41,136 bases of DNA, taken from NCBI GenBank assembly GCA_014859895.1, contig JACZKS010000036.1, forward strand, positions 1-41,136, written 5' to 3'. The notes under the pieces were generated by a model, which saw nothing but the letters and a program-made list of their open reading frames with translations, was not told the origin of the DNA and searched no databases. A program made the translations under genes and the position numbers. Within the stretch, counting starts at the first letter, position 1; each line of letters starts with the position of its first letter. Below, in pieces: positions 1 to 8,900 of this stretch. This DNA comes from Rhodospirillales bacterium (lineage in GTDB: Bacteria > Pseudomonadota > Alphaproteobacteria > Rhodospirillales > Shumkoniaceae).

Positions 1-104
1 TTCCAGGAGAGGCCGATGAGGACTATCCACAGCGGCCCTTGACGGCGCCGATTGCAAATTCCCGCCTCCCCCTTCATGATCCGCCGAAGCTTTGTGACAG
101 GATC

Positions 105-1016
105 ATGACGAACCCCGTTCCCACTCCCCCCTCGGCGCCGCCGATCGCCATCCCCGATCCCCTGAAGGGCATCCTCCTCATGGTTTTCGCCATGCTGGTG
201 ATCCCGGTCAACGACGGCATCGCCAAGGCGCTGACGGCGCGCTATCCGGTCGCCGAGATCGTGTGGTTCCGCTACACCTTCCACTTCCTGCTGCTGCTGC
301 CCCTCATCGTGCCGCGCCACGGGTGGGGCTCGCTGATCCCGGCGCGCGGGCTCTGGCACGTGGCGCGCGGCGCCTTCACGGTGGCCTGCACGTTCTTTTT
401 CTTCCTGTCGCTGGCCCGCATGCCGATGGCCGACACGCTGGCCCTCATCTTCGCCTATCCGCTCATCGTCACCGCGCTGTCGCCCTGGGTGCTCAAGGAA
501 AAGGTCGGGCTCAAGCGCTGGCTGGCGGTGATCGCCGGCATGGTCGGCACCGCCATCATCGTGCGCCCCGGCACCGACGTGTTTCAGTGGTGGTCGCTGC
601 TGGGCCTGGCCGCCGCGCTCTGCAACGCGCTCTACTGGGTGATCACGCGCAAGGTCACCGGCAGCGCGCCGCCGCTGGTCGGCGCCGCCTATGCGGCGCT
701 GTTCGGCGCCGTGGTGGTGCCGTTCGTGCTGCCGCTCGGCTGGGTGATGCCGACGCTCGCCGATGTCGCGCTGCTGGGGGTCATGGGGGGGATCGCCGCG
801 GGCTACCACATCCTGATGGTCAAGGCGCTGGATTACACGCCGGCCTCGACGCTGGCTCCCTTCGCCTACGCCGAGATGATCAACGCCACCACCATCGGCT
901 ATTTCGTGTTCGGCGACTTCCCCGACACCTGGACCTGGGTCGGCATCGCCATCGTCATTGCCGCCGGCATCTACATCTCGCTACGCGAACGGCGCAAGCG
1001 CGGGCCGGCCGCGTAG
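105..1016 (+). CDS. EamA/DMT-family transporter
   Basis: About 303 residues, almost entirely hydrophobic helices, with the two-fold EamA repeat expected of drug/metabolite transporters (about ten membrane segments; family length 280-310). The N-terminal half holds the typical VNDGIAKAL and WFRY stretches, and the second half repeats the fold from about residue 155. The frame is open from a TTG at 39, but the ATG at 105 gives the usual short cytoplasmic tail before the first helix, so I chose it; no strong ribosome binding site supports either. The family exports metabolites such as amino acids or nucleotides at the inner membrane; the substrate here cannot be read from sequence. The stop codon is followed after two bases by a palindromic element. 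Bases 1-104 hold nothing I can name. Confidence 0.85.
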   Translation: MTNPVPTPPSAPPIAIPDPLKGILLMVFAMLVIPVNDGIAKALTARYPVAEIVWFRYTFHFLLLLPLIVPRHGWGSLIPARGLWHVARGAFTVACTFFFFLSLARMPMADTLALIFAYPLIVTALSPWVLKEKVGLKRWLAVIAGMVGTAIIVRPGTDVFQWWSLLGLAAALCNALYWVITRKVTGSAPPLVGAAYAALFGAVVVPFVLPLGWVMPTLADVALLGVMGGIAAGYHILMVKALDYTPASTLAPFAYAEMINATTIGYFVFGDFPDTWTWVGIAIVIAAGIYISLRERRKRGPAA

Positions 1017-1018
1017 GT

Positions 1019-1102
1019 ATTTTGGGGACGCCTTACTTAATTCGACCCATCAAGTCAGCCGCCAGCGCTCGCCACCTGAATTAAGTAAGGCGTCCCCAAA
1101 AT
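1019..1102. repeat. REP-like palindrome A
   Basis: Two perfectly complementary 25-bp arms (1019-1043 and 1078-1102) flank a 34-base centre. Each arm carries the core GGGGACGCCTTACTTAATTC or its complement. Two relatives (3725-3808 and 15629-15695) share the frame GGxGAC...ACTTAATTC but differ in the middle of the arm. A loose extra half-site, GGTGTCCCCAAAAT, follows at 1106-1119. It could fold into a long hairpin in RNA or as a cruciform and may act as a terminator for the upstream gene. The type resembles intergenic palindromes recognised by REP-associated tyrosine transposases, but no such transposase gene lies in the window. Confidence 0.8.
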
Positions 1103-1201
1103 AAAGGTGTCCCCAAAATTACCTGTTTCCCGCTTTTCTCGCCCGGGCGGCGCGTGTAGGTTGGCCGGGCAAGCCTTTGGTATGTTTGGGAGACCGTCCA
1201 C

Positions 1202-2740
1202 GTGAGCGCCGAAGACCAGTCCGAAGTCATCGCTTTCCTGTCCAGCCCCGCGGTATTCGACGACGGCACCAAGACCGTCGAGCGCATCGAAACCCACATG
1301 TCGGCCATCTTCATCGGGCGCAGCCGGGCCTTCAAGCTGAAGCGTGCCATCAAGTACCCCTACGTCGATTTCTCGACGCCCGAGCGGCGGCACCGCTCGT
1401 GTTCCGAGGAGGTCCGGATCAACCGGCGCACCGCGCCCGACCTCTATCACGGCGTCATCGCCGTTACCCGCGAGGCGGACGGCAGCCTGGCTTTGGCCGG
1501 GGCCGGCCAGCCCGTCGACTGGGTGGTCGACATGAGCCGCTTCGAGCAGGATTCGCTGTTCGACCGCAAGGCCAGCCTGGGTGAACTCGACCGGCGCGTC
1601 ATGGAAGACCTGGCCGAGGCCATCGCCCGCTTCCACCTGGCGGCCGAATCGCGCACCGATTTCGGCGGCCGCCAATGGGTCGGCCGCACGCTGGAGCTCA
1701 ACGAGGCGTCCTACGCCCGTTTCGCCGGGGGTACCCTGGAAGCCGTGGCGGTCGAACGGCTCAACCGCCGGGAGCGGGAGCTGTTCGAAAGGCACGGCGA
1801 CCTGCTGGATGCGCGGCGCAACGGCGGCCTTCTCAAGCTCTGCCATGGCGACCTGCACCTTCGCAACATCTTCATGGGCGAGCGCGGGCCGACCATCTTC
1901 GATGCCATCGAGTTCAACGACACCTTCGCCGTCATCGACGTCTTCTACGATCTCGCCTTCCTGCTGATGGACCTCGACCGCTTCGACATGCGGCGCTTGG
2001 GGAGCTTCGTTCTCAACCATTACCTCGACGTCACCTGGGACACCGAGGGGCTGTCCCTGCTGCCGCTGTTCCTGTCCATGCGCGCCTCGGTCCGGGCCTT
2101 TGTCGCCGCCACCGTCGCCGCCGGGGCGCCGGACGCCGAGACCGCCGAACGCCAGCGTACCGAGGCCCGCGAGTACCATGCGATGGCGCTCGACTACCTC
2201 GACGTGCCGCCGACTCGCCTCATCGCCGTGGGCGGCCTGTCGGGCAGCGGCAAGTCGCGCATGGCGCGCGAGCTGGCCCCCTACGCCGGTTCGCGGCCGG
2301 GGGCCCGGGTCATCCGCTCCGACGTGCTGCGCAAGCGCATCGCCGGGGTCGAACCGCTGGTCCACCTGGGGCCGCGCGGCTACACGCCTGAAATGACCGA
2401 GAAGACCTATCAGGCGCTCTATGACGAGGTGCGCAACGCGCTTAAGACCGGCCATTGCGTGGTGGCCGACGCGGTGTTCGCCCGCCCCGAGCAGCGGGCC
2501 GTCATCGCCCGCATCGCCAAGGAGGCGGGTGTACCGTTCCAGGGCATCTGGATGGAGGCCCCGCCCGAGGTGATGGAGCATCGGGTGATCAAGCGCCAGC
2601 GCAACGTCTCGGACGCCGATGCCGCCGTGGTGCGCAAGCAACTCCACTACGACCTGGGCGACATCTCGTGGCGGCGGCTCGACAGTTCGGGGCCGCGCAA
2701 CCAGACCCTGGAAAAGGGCCTTGCGATCATCCGCGGATAG
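1202..2740 (+). CDS. APH-fold kinase fused to P-loop kinase (COG2187-COG0645 type)
   Basis: A 512-residue two-domain protein. The N-terminal half is an aminoglycoside-phosphotransferase-like kinase fold with the catalytic-loop motif CHGDLHLRN near residue 214, followed by FDAIEFND, the metal-binding acidic segment. The C-terminal half starts with a clear Walker A motif, GGLSGSGKS, at about residues 344-352 and resembles small P-loop nucleotide kinases (zeta-toxin/gluconokinase-like AAA_33). This fusion is common in proteobacteria and has no well-established substrate. The GTG start at 1202 follows a modest GGGAG signal. It stands alone, with a palindromic element upstream and a Usp gene downstream. 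The architecture is directly visible; the function is unknown. Confidence 0.85.
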   Translation: MSAEDQSEVIAFLSSPAVFDDGTKTVERIETHMSAIFIGRSRAFKLKRAIKYPYVDFSTPERRHRSCSEEVRINRRTAPDLYHGVIAVTREADGSLALAGAGQPVDWVVDMSRFEQDSLFDRKASLGELDRRVMEDLAEAIARFHLAAESRTDFGGRQWVGRTLELNEASYARFAGGTLEAVAVERLNRRERELFERHGDLLDARRNGGLLKLCHGDLHLRNIFMGERGPTIFDAIEFNDTFAVIDVFYDLAFLLMDLDRFDMRRLGSFVLNHYLDVTWDTEGLSLLPLFLSMRASVRAFVAATVAAGAPDAETAERQRTEAREYHAMALDYLDVPPTRLIAVGGLSGSGKSRMARELAPYAGSRPGARVIRSDVLRKRIAGVEPLVHLGPRGYTPEMTEKTYQALYDEVRNALKTGHCVVADAVFARPEQRAVIARIAKEAGVPFQGIWMEAPPEVMEHRVIKRQRNVSDADAAVVRKQLHYDLGDISWRRLDSSGPRNQTLEKGLAIIRG

Positions 2741-2848
2741 GGCGGGGCCGGTTCCACCAACCCCTGGAAAGCCTTCAATGTTTCCCCGCCAGAGAGTATC
2801 ATGAGCCGAGAGGGGCCCGTCCGGTAACAGCCGGGGAAGGAGGGAAAG

Positions 2849-3715
2849 ATGCCGATCAAGACGATTCTCGTTCCGCTCGATGGTACCGAGGGGGCGCAAC
2901 TTGTGCTAGATACGGCCTTCGCCGTGGCGCAGCACCTGGCGGCCCATGTCGAGGTCCTTCACGTGCGCGCCGATTCGAAGAATGCGGTGCCGCTTCTGGG
3001 CGAGGGCATGTCGGGGGCCATGATCGAAGAGATGATGGACCTGGCCGAGAAGGAGGCCATGGGCCGCGCCCAGAAAGCCAGGGCGATGTTCGAGGAGTCA
3101 TGCCGGCGCCTCTCGCTGCCCGTCGTCGACGCGCCGCCCGGCCCCGAAGGCCCGTCGGCCGCCTGGGTGGACGAAACCGGCCGCGAGGACGAAATCACCG
3201 CCAAGCGCGGGCGCCTGGCCGACCTCATCGTGGTGGCCCGCCCGACGCCCGACAGCGACGTCACCTTCCGCATGACGCTGAACGCCGCCATCCGCGAAAC
3301 CGGCCGCCCCGTCCTGGTGATCCCGCCCGGCGGCGCCAAAGTGGTGGGCCATAAAGTCGCCATCGCCTGGAACGGCAGCCACGAGGCTTCCCGCGCCGTG
3401 CGCCTGGCCATGACCTTCGTGGAATCGGCCGAGGAGGTCTTCGTCCTCACCGCCGAGGGAGGCAATACCCGGGCGTGCGCCGCCTCGCAGCTTGCCAACT
3501 ACCTGGCTTGGCACGGCATCGCAGCCAAGACCCGCACCTTCGAGATCGCCGATCGGGCCGGCGGCGAGGACCTGCTCAAGGAATGCAAGGAAGTGGGCGC
3601 CGATCTCCTGATCATGGGCGCCTACACGCAAAGCCGGGTGCGCACCCTCATCCTGGGCGGCGTCACCAGCCACGTGCTGGGCCACGCCGATATGCCGGTG
3701 GTCATGGCGCGCTGA
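2849..3715 (+). CDS. Tandem universal stress protein (UspA family)
   Basis: 288 residues forming two Usp domains. The first (from residue 3) starts with the usual beta-strand KTILVPLDGTEGA. The second begins near residue 167 with HKVAIAWNGS and ends with the nucleotide-binding signature GAYTQSRVRTLILGGVTSHVL, matching the G-2X-G-9X-G(S/T) pattern of ATP-binding Usp proteins. The first domain is more degenerate at this site, so ATP binding may rest on the second. A strong AAGGAGGG ribosome binding site precedes the ATG. These cytoplasmic proteins help cells survive starvation and oxidative or redox stress. It converges on the SRAP gene, with palindrome B between the two stops. Confidence 0.92.
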   Translation: MPIKTILVPLDGTEGAQLVLDTAFAVAQHLAAHVEVLHVRADSKNAVPLLGEGMSGAMIEEMMDLAEKEAMGRAQKARAMFEESCRRLSLPVVDAPPGPEGPSAAWVDETGREDEITAKRGRLADLIVVARPTPDSDVTFRMTLNAAIRETGRPVLVIPPGGAKVVGHKVAIAWNGSHEASRAVRLAMTFVESAEEVFVLTAEGGNTRACAASQLANYLAWHGIAAKTRTFEIADRAGGEDLLKECKEVGADLLIMGAYTQSRVRTLILGGVTSHVLGHADMPVVMAR

Positions 3716-3724
3716 ACGGCTTCT

Positions 3725-3808
3725 ATTTCGGTGACAGTGCACTTAATTCCTCCGCGCCTCGACGGAGCGCGTCGCGAGGTGAGGAATTAAGTGCACTGTC
3801 ACCGAAAT
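3725..3808. repeat. REP-like palindrome B, possible bidirectional terminator
   Basis: Perfect 28-bp inverted repeat (3725-3752 against 3781-3808) around a 28-base GC-rich centre that itself pairs partly (CCTCG with CGAGG). The core is GGTGACAGTGCACTTAATTC. It lies exactly between the stop of the usp gene on the plus strand and the stop of the SRAP gene on the minus strand, a position suited to a bidirectional terminator. It is the same family as the elements at 1019 and 15629. Confidence 0.8.
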
Positions 3809-3811
3809 ATC

Positions 3812-4390
3812 TCAGAACAGGCTCGGCTGGTAGTGGCGCGGTTCCTCCTCGACGAAGGCCAGCGGTCTGCCGGCCTGGGGCAGGAGCAGGGAGGCGACGT
3901 CCTCGAAGTGCATGGACCGGTTGATCCAGTCCGTCTCGTCCTTCTCCGACAGGATGACCGGCATGCGGTCGTGGATGTGGGCGATGGCGGGGGCGGCGGC
4001 GCGGGTGACGATGGTGAAGCGGGTGCCGTCGGTAAGGCCGGCGAGGGCGAAGGTCGCGCCGTCGGCCGCGGCGATGCGGTTCTTGAGCCGATAGCGGCCG
4101 TCCCGCCGCCACTCGAAGTAGGCGGTGGCCGGCACCAGGCAGCGGCTTTCGAGGAGGTGCCGGAAGGTCGGGCGGTCACGCAGGGTTTCGGCCCTGGCGT
4201 TGATCAAGGGCTTGCCGTCGAAGGCCGGCAGGCCCCAGGCCATAAGCGCCAGACGGCCGTCGCCGGTGATCACCGGGGCCGTGTCGGTCGGGCGGATCTC
4301 GTCCTTCTCCTCGACCGGCGGCACAGAGGAGAGACGGAAGCGGCCGGCCAGGTCGCGTGGCCGGGCGATGAGTTCGTAGCGCGAGCACAT
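3812..4390 (-). CDS. yedK: SRAP-domain protein (YedK/HMCES-like abasic-site crosslinker)
   Basis: 192 residues, close to the family norm of about 200. All key residues of the SRAP domain are visible: Cys2 straight after the initiator Met (exposed as the N-terminal nucleophile), Asn64 in INARAET, Glu93 in FEW and His140 in HDRMP. Family members form a thiazolidine crosslink with abasic sites in single-stranded DNA and shield them from cleavage, in the cytoplasm. Because Cys2 must become the N-terminus, the start at 4390 is well fixed even though the ribosome binding site is weak. It lies 34 bases downstream of the bacterioferritin gene on the same strand, so the two may be cotranscribed. Confidence 0.93.
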   Translation of the reverse strand: MCSRYELIARPRDLAGRFRLSSVPPVEEKDEIRPTDTAPVITGDGRLALMAWGLPAFDGKPLINARAETLRDRPTFRHLLESRCLVPATAYFEWRRDGRYRLKNRIAAADGATFALAGLTDGTRFTIVTRAAAPAIAHIHDRMPVILSEKDETDWINRSMHFEDVASLLLPQAGRPLAFVEEEPRHYQPSLF

Positions 4391-4424
4391 GGGTCGATGA
4401 TAGGGCGAAAAGGGCTTCGGCGTC

Positions 4425-4910
4425 TCAGCCCGCTTCGTCGGTCGATCCCGCGTTCAGTTGCCCGTAGTTCTGGATGCCGATGTTTTCAATCAGCCGCAGC
4501 TGGCTTTCGATGAAGTCGATGTGGTGTTCCTCGTCCTTGAGGAGTTCCTCGAACAGCTGCATCGACACGATGTCGCCTTCGTCATGGCAGATGCCGCGCG
4601 ACTTGGTATAGGCCTCGCGGGCCTCGCGTTCGCCCTTGAGATCGTTCTCCAGCACCTGCTTGATGTCCTGGCCGATGCGCAGCTTGGCCACCGTCTGCAT
4701 CTTCGGCCGCCCCTCGAGGAAGATGATGCGCGCGACCAGCTTGTCGGCGTGATGCATTTCCTCAATGGATTCGGCGCGCTCCTGCTTGGCGAACTTGGTG
4801 TACCCCCAATCCTCCAGCAGGCGGTGATGCAGCCAGTACTGGTTGACGGCGCCGAGTTCCAGGAACAGGGCCTCGTTGAGACATTCGACGACTTTCGAAC
4901 TTCCCTTCAT
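4425..4910 (-). CDS. bfr: Bacterioferritin
   Basis: 161 residues, the standard length for bacterioferritin (cytochrome b1). The ferroxidase ligands fall at canonical positions: Glu18, Glu51, His54, Glu94, Glu127 and His130. Met52, the axial ligand of the intersubunit haem, is present in IEEMHHAD. The protein should form a 24-mer cage in the cytoplasm that oxidises Fe(II) and stores iron. A good GGAGAAAATC ribosome binding site precedes the ATG. It is divergent from the SDR gene, with 134 bases between them. Complete ferroxidase and haem ligands suggest a fully active subunit and not the partner type that lacks one function. Confidence 0.95.
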   Translation of the reverse strand: MKGSSKVVECLNEALFLELGAVNQYWLHHRLLEDWGYTKFAKQERAESIEEMHHADKLVARIIFLEGRPKMQTVAKLRIGQDIKQVLENDLKGEREAREAYTKSRGICHDEGDIVSMQLFEELLKDEEHHIDFIESQLRLIENIGIQNYGQLNAGSTDEAG

Positions 4911-5044
4911 GATTTTCTCCTCTCAGCGGCATCGTCTTCCACTTGGGATTGCAATTCGGTTTGTTCAACGGGCGAAGGACGTTTCGGTTGCGCAGGAAGG
5001 CTTGGCCTTTGCAGAAGGCGATACGGGCCTGCTATGTTCGCTCC

Positions 5045-5785
5045 ATGGACGAAGCGCGCAAGACCGTCATCATCACCGGCGCCAGCCGCGGCATCGGACA
5101 CGCCATCGCCAAGCTGTTCCTGGAACGCGGCTGGCGCATCCTGACCTGTTCGCGCGGCGATGTGCCGGCGGAATGCAAGCTGGACCCCAACTGGACCCGC
5201 CACATCCCGACCGACCTTGCCGATCCTAAAAGCGTCGCCCGCTTCATCGAGGAAGCCAACGCCGCGCTGGCCGGCGGGGCGCTTCACGCCCTGGTCAACA
5301 ACGCCGGGATGTCGCCGAAAACGCCCTACAAGGAGCGCCTGGGGTGCCTGAATGGTGACCTCGACGCGTGGCGGGAGGTTTTCGAGATCAACTTCTTCGC
5401 GGCGCTGCGCCTGTCGCGCGGTTTCGCCACGGCGCTGCACAAGGGCAAGGGGTCCATCGTCAACGTCACCTCGATCGCCGGACACTATGTGCATCCCTTC
5501 GCCGGCTCGGCCTATTCGATTTCCAAGGCGGCGCTCTCGGCGCTGACCCGCCAGATGGCCCACGAGTTCGCCGAGCTGGGGGTGCGCGTCAACGCGGTGG
5601 CGCCGGGCGAGATCGAGACCGCCATGATCCAGCCCGAATACGAGGTGCTGGTGCCGCGCATCGCGCTGAACCGTATGGGCGCGCCCGAGGACGTGGCCTC
5701 GACGGTCTACTATCTGTGTTCCGAGGATGCCGGCTACGTCACCGGTACGGAAGTGTGGGTGACCGGCGGCCAGCATCTTTACTGA
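5045..5785 (+). CDS. SDR-family oxidoreductase
   Basis: 246 residues, a classical short-chain dehydrogenase length. The nucleotide-binding TGASRGIG motif lies at about residues 11-18, NNAG follows in the middle, and the active-site Tyr157-x3-Lys161 is in AYSISK, with the catalytic Ser in NVTSIAGH. The C-terminus VTGTEVWVTGGQHLY is typical. The frame extends upstream to 4943, but that stretch is arginine-rich and unlike the family, so the ATG at 5045 is preferred. The substrate is not evident; members reduce or oxidise hydroxy/keto groups with NAD(P)H in the cytoplasm. It is a single gene followed by a 179-base spacer. Confidence 0.9.
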   Translation: MDEARKTVIITGASRGIGHAIAKLFLERGWRILTCSRGDVPAECKLDPNWTRHIPTDLADPKSVARFIEEANAALAGGALHALVNNAGMSPKTPYKERLGCLNGDLDAWREVFEINFFAALRLSRGFATALHKGKGSIVNVTSIAGHYVHPFAGSAYSISKAALSALTRQMAHEFAELGVRVNAVAPGEIETAMIQPEYEVLVPRIALNRMGAPEDVASTVYYLCSEDAGYVTGTEVWVTGGQHLY

Positions 5786-5964
5786 AGGCGTTAAAGAAAT
5801 ATTCAGGGTGGCGTCCGTATCATTCGGCGACCCTCCCGGCCGCGGAAAGATATCCACAGACCCCGATAGGTTGTTGTATGGGGTAAATTGATATCAAGAT
5901 ATGGATCGTATAAGATCAAATCCGCCTTCCGCCCGAGCTCGTGACGCGGAAGGGGAGAGCGCGC
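5786..5964 (+). promoter_or_regulatory. Leader region of the giant repeat-protein gene
   Basis: This spacer is AT-richer than its surroundings, especially around 5865-5925 (TTGATATCAAGATATGG and similar), which would fit a promoter for the long downstream gene. I see no confident -35/-10 pair. The ribosome binding site GGAAGGGGAG at 5948-5957 lies eight bases before the GTG at 5965 and decides that start over the in-frame GTG at 5941. Confidence 0.4.
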
Positions 5965-8900
5965 GTGGCTGATCGTCGTCCAAAAAAGGAAAAGTCGAAG
6001 GCCCCGGCTGCCGACGCGGCCGCCGAACCGCTGGCCGGAGAGGCGACGGCGCTTGCATTGCCTGGCCCCGAGGACGACGCCCCGGCCGGCCCCGGCACCC
6101 TGGCCGAGCTTGCCGAGGATGGCCTGCCGCCCGACGATTCGCCGGTTCCCTTCCATCTGCGGTTCCGGCTGCCCGCCATTGCGGGGGTAGTTTTCTCGGC
6201 CGTCTGGCTGACCTTCGCCGCCTACGTCATCACCGAACAGGTGCCGTGGAGCGACCTGTTGTCGCTGTTGCCGCACGAATTGGGCGGCATGGCGGCCGGC
6301 GTGCTGACGCCGGTGGCCCTGGTGTGGATGGTCGTCGCCTTCTATGAGCGCGGCCGGCAGTTGCGCCGCGAGACCCAGGCGCTGCGCTGGCACCTGCAAC
6401 AGCTGGCCTTTCCGTCGGACCGGGCGGAACGGCGGGTTTCCGAAATCACCGAGATGCTGCGCAAGCAGGCCCGCGACCTCAGCCGCACCTCCGAGGAGGC
6501 GGCGGTCCGCGCCCAGGCGGTGACCGACCTGGTCCGCCAGCGGACCCTGGAACTGGCCCGGGTGTCCGAGGACGCCGATCTGCGCGCCCAGGCCATCGCC
6601 GAGACCCTGCGCCGCCAGACCGACGACCTGCAATCGGTGTCCGAGAAGGCGACGGTGCGGGCTCGCGAGGTCGGCGACCTGTTGTTCCGCCAGTCGCACG
6701 AACTGGCGGCGATTTCGGAACGCGCCTCGACCCAGGCCGACGATGCCAGCGAAGCCTTGAAGCGGCGCAGCGAGGAACTGGCCGGGGCGTCCGAGACCTC
6801 GTCGACCAAGGCCACCCAATCCGCCCGCCTGTTCCATGCCACCGCCATCGAGATGACGTCGGCGGCGGCCCAGGCGGCGGCCCGCACCGAAGCGGCCTAC
6901 GAGGCCTTGCAGGAACGTGTCCAGATACTGCTGAAGGCCACGGGGGAGGCCGGCCAGCAGATGCGCACCGGCGCCGAGATCCTCCAGGACCGCTCGCAGG
7001 ACCTGTCGCAACGCTCCGACCGGGCAAGCGTGCAGGCCGAGCGCATGCGCGACATCCTGCAGCGCCAGGCCGGCGACCTCGACCAGGTGGCGCAAAGGGT
7101 TGCCGACCAATCGACCAGGATCGAGGACAATCTGGCCCGCCAGTCCAAGGTCCTTACCGAGACCTCCGACCAGGTGGCGGAACGCGCCAGAACGGTCGGC
7201 GAGGGGCTGGAGGATCAGGCCCGCAACCTGATCGCCACCGCCGAGCGGGTGGCCATGAGCGTGCGCACGACCGGCGACGCCTACCGCCAGCAGGCGCGCG
7301 AGATGATCGAGACGTCCGATACCTCGGCGGCGCGCACCGATGCCGTCGGCGCCGCGCTGCGCCAAGTGGCGGGGGAGCTGACCGATGTCGCCGGGCGCGT
7401 GCTGGCCCAGGTGGAGAAGGTCGGCGACGGGTTGAAGGAGCGGACCGGCGACCTTTCCGACACCGCCCGCGAAACCCTGGCCCGTATCGGCGAGGTGGGG
7501 GAAGCCGTCAAGGGCCGGGCCGACGACCTTGGCCGGCTGGCCGAGCAGAGCGAGGCGCGGATGGCCGCGGTCGGCGAGTCCCTGCGCCATCGCTCGCTGG
7601 ATCTGGCGGCGGCGTCCGAGAAGGCCGGCGCCCATGTGCTGGCCATCGCCGACGGCCTGGACAAGAGCGCCCGCTCCGTCGAGGCGGCGAGCGAGCGCAG
7701 CGCCGGCGACATCGCCAAGGTGACGGCGGCCCTGCGTCAGGGCCAGGGCGCGGTGGAAGTTTCCGCCGAGCGGACGGGCGCGCTGACGGACGCCTTCCGC
7801 CGCCAACTCATGGACGTCACGGAGGTTTCCGAGGCGACGCTGTCGAGAATGCGGGACGTCGGCGAGGCGGTTGGCGAGCGTTCGAAGGAAGTGGCGGCAA
7901 CCTCGGCCAGGGCGGCGGGTGACATCGAGACGGTCGGTGCCACGCTGCATCAGGTGGCGGCGGAACTGGCCGATGCCGCCGGGCGGGTCATGGCCCAGGT
8001 GGAACTGGTCGGCGAAAGCCTGAAGGGCCGCACGGGGGAGCTTTCCGAGACGGCTCGCGAGACCCTGGCGCGCATCGGCGAGGTAGGGGAATCCTTGAAG
8101 GGCAGGGCCGACGATCTCGGCCAACTGGCCGAGCAGAGCGTCGTGCGGGTGGGCGCGGTCGCCGAGGCGTTGCGCCATCGCTCGCTGGATCTGGCGGCGG
8201 CATCCGAGAAGGCCAGCGCCAATGTCTTTGTGGTCACCGACGGGCTGGACAAGAGCGCCCGCTCGGTCGAGGCGGCGGCGGATCGCGGCACGACGGAAAT
8301 CGGCAGGGTGACGGCGGCGCTGCGCCAAAGCCAGGGCGCGGTGGACGCTTCGGCCGAACGCACGGGCGCGCTGACGGAGGCCTTCCGCCAGCGACTGGTG
8401 GAGGTCACCGGGGTTTCCGAGACGACGCTGTCAAGGATGGAGGAAGTCACCAAGTCCGTTGGCGAGCGCTCGCAGGAGGTATCTGCAACCTCGGCCAAGG
8501 CTACCGGCGACATCGAGGCGGTCGGTTCCACGCTGCACAAGGTGGCGGCGGAACTGGCCGATGCTTCCGGGCGCATCATGGCCCAGGTGGAACTGGTCGG
8601 CGAGGGCCTGAGGGGCCGGACCGGCGACCTTTCGGACACCGCACGCGAGACATTGGCCCGCATCGGCGAAGTGGGGGAATCGCTGAAAACCAGCGCCGAC
8701 GATCTCGGCCAATTGGCCGAGCAAAGCGTCGTGCGGGTGGACGCGGTCGGCGACGCGTTGCGCCACCGCTCTTTGGATTTGGCGGCGGCATCCGAGAAGG
8801 CGAGCACCAACGTGCTGGCGATCGCCCAAGAGTTGGACAAGAGCGCCCGTTCCGTCGAAGCGGCCAGTGAGCGCGGGACGACAGAGGTCGCCAAGGTGAC

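Noticed and set aside
1055-2899. A 614-codon minus-strand frame opposite the APH/P-loop kinase gene
   Set aside because: The plus-strand frame has catalytic motifs of two known folds. The minus frame has none and runs through palindrome A.
5941-5964. Upstream GTG at 5941 as start of the coiled-coil gene
   Set aside because: The ribosome binding site GGAAGGGGAG lies between it and the GTG at 5965, so translation should start at the later codon.
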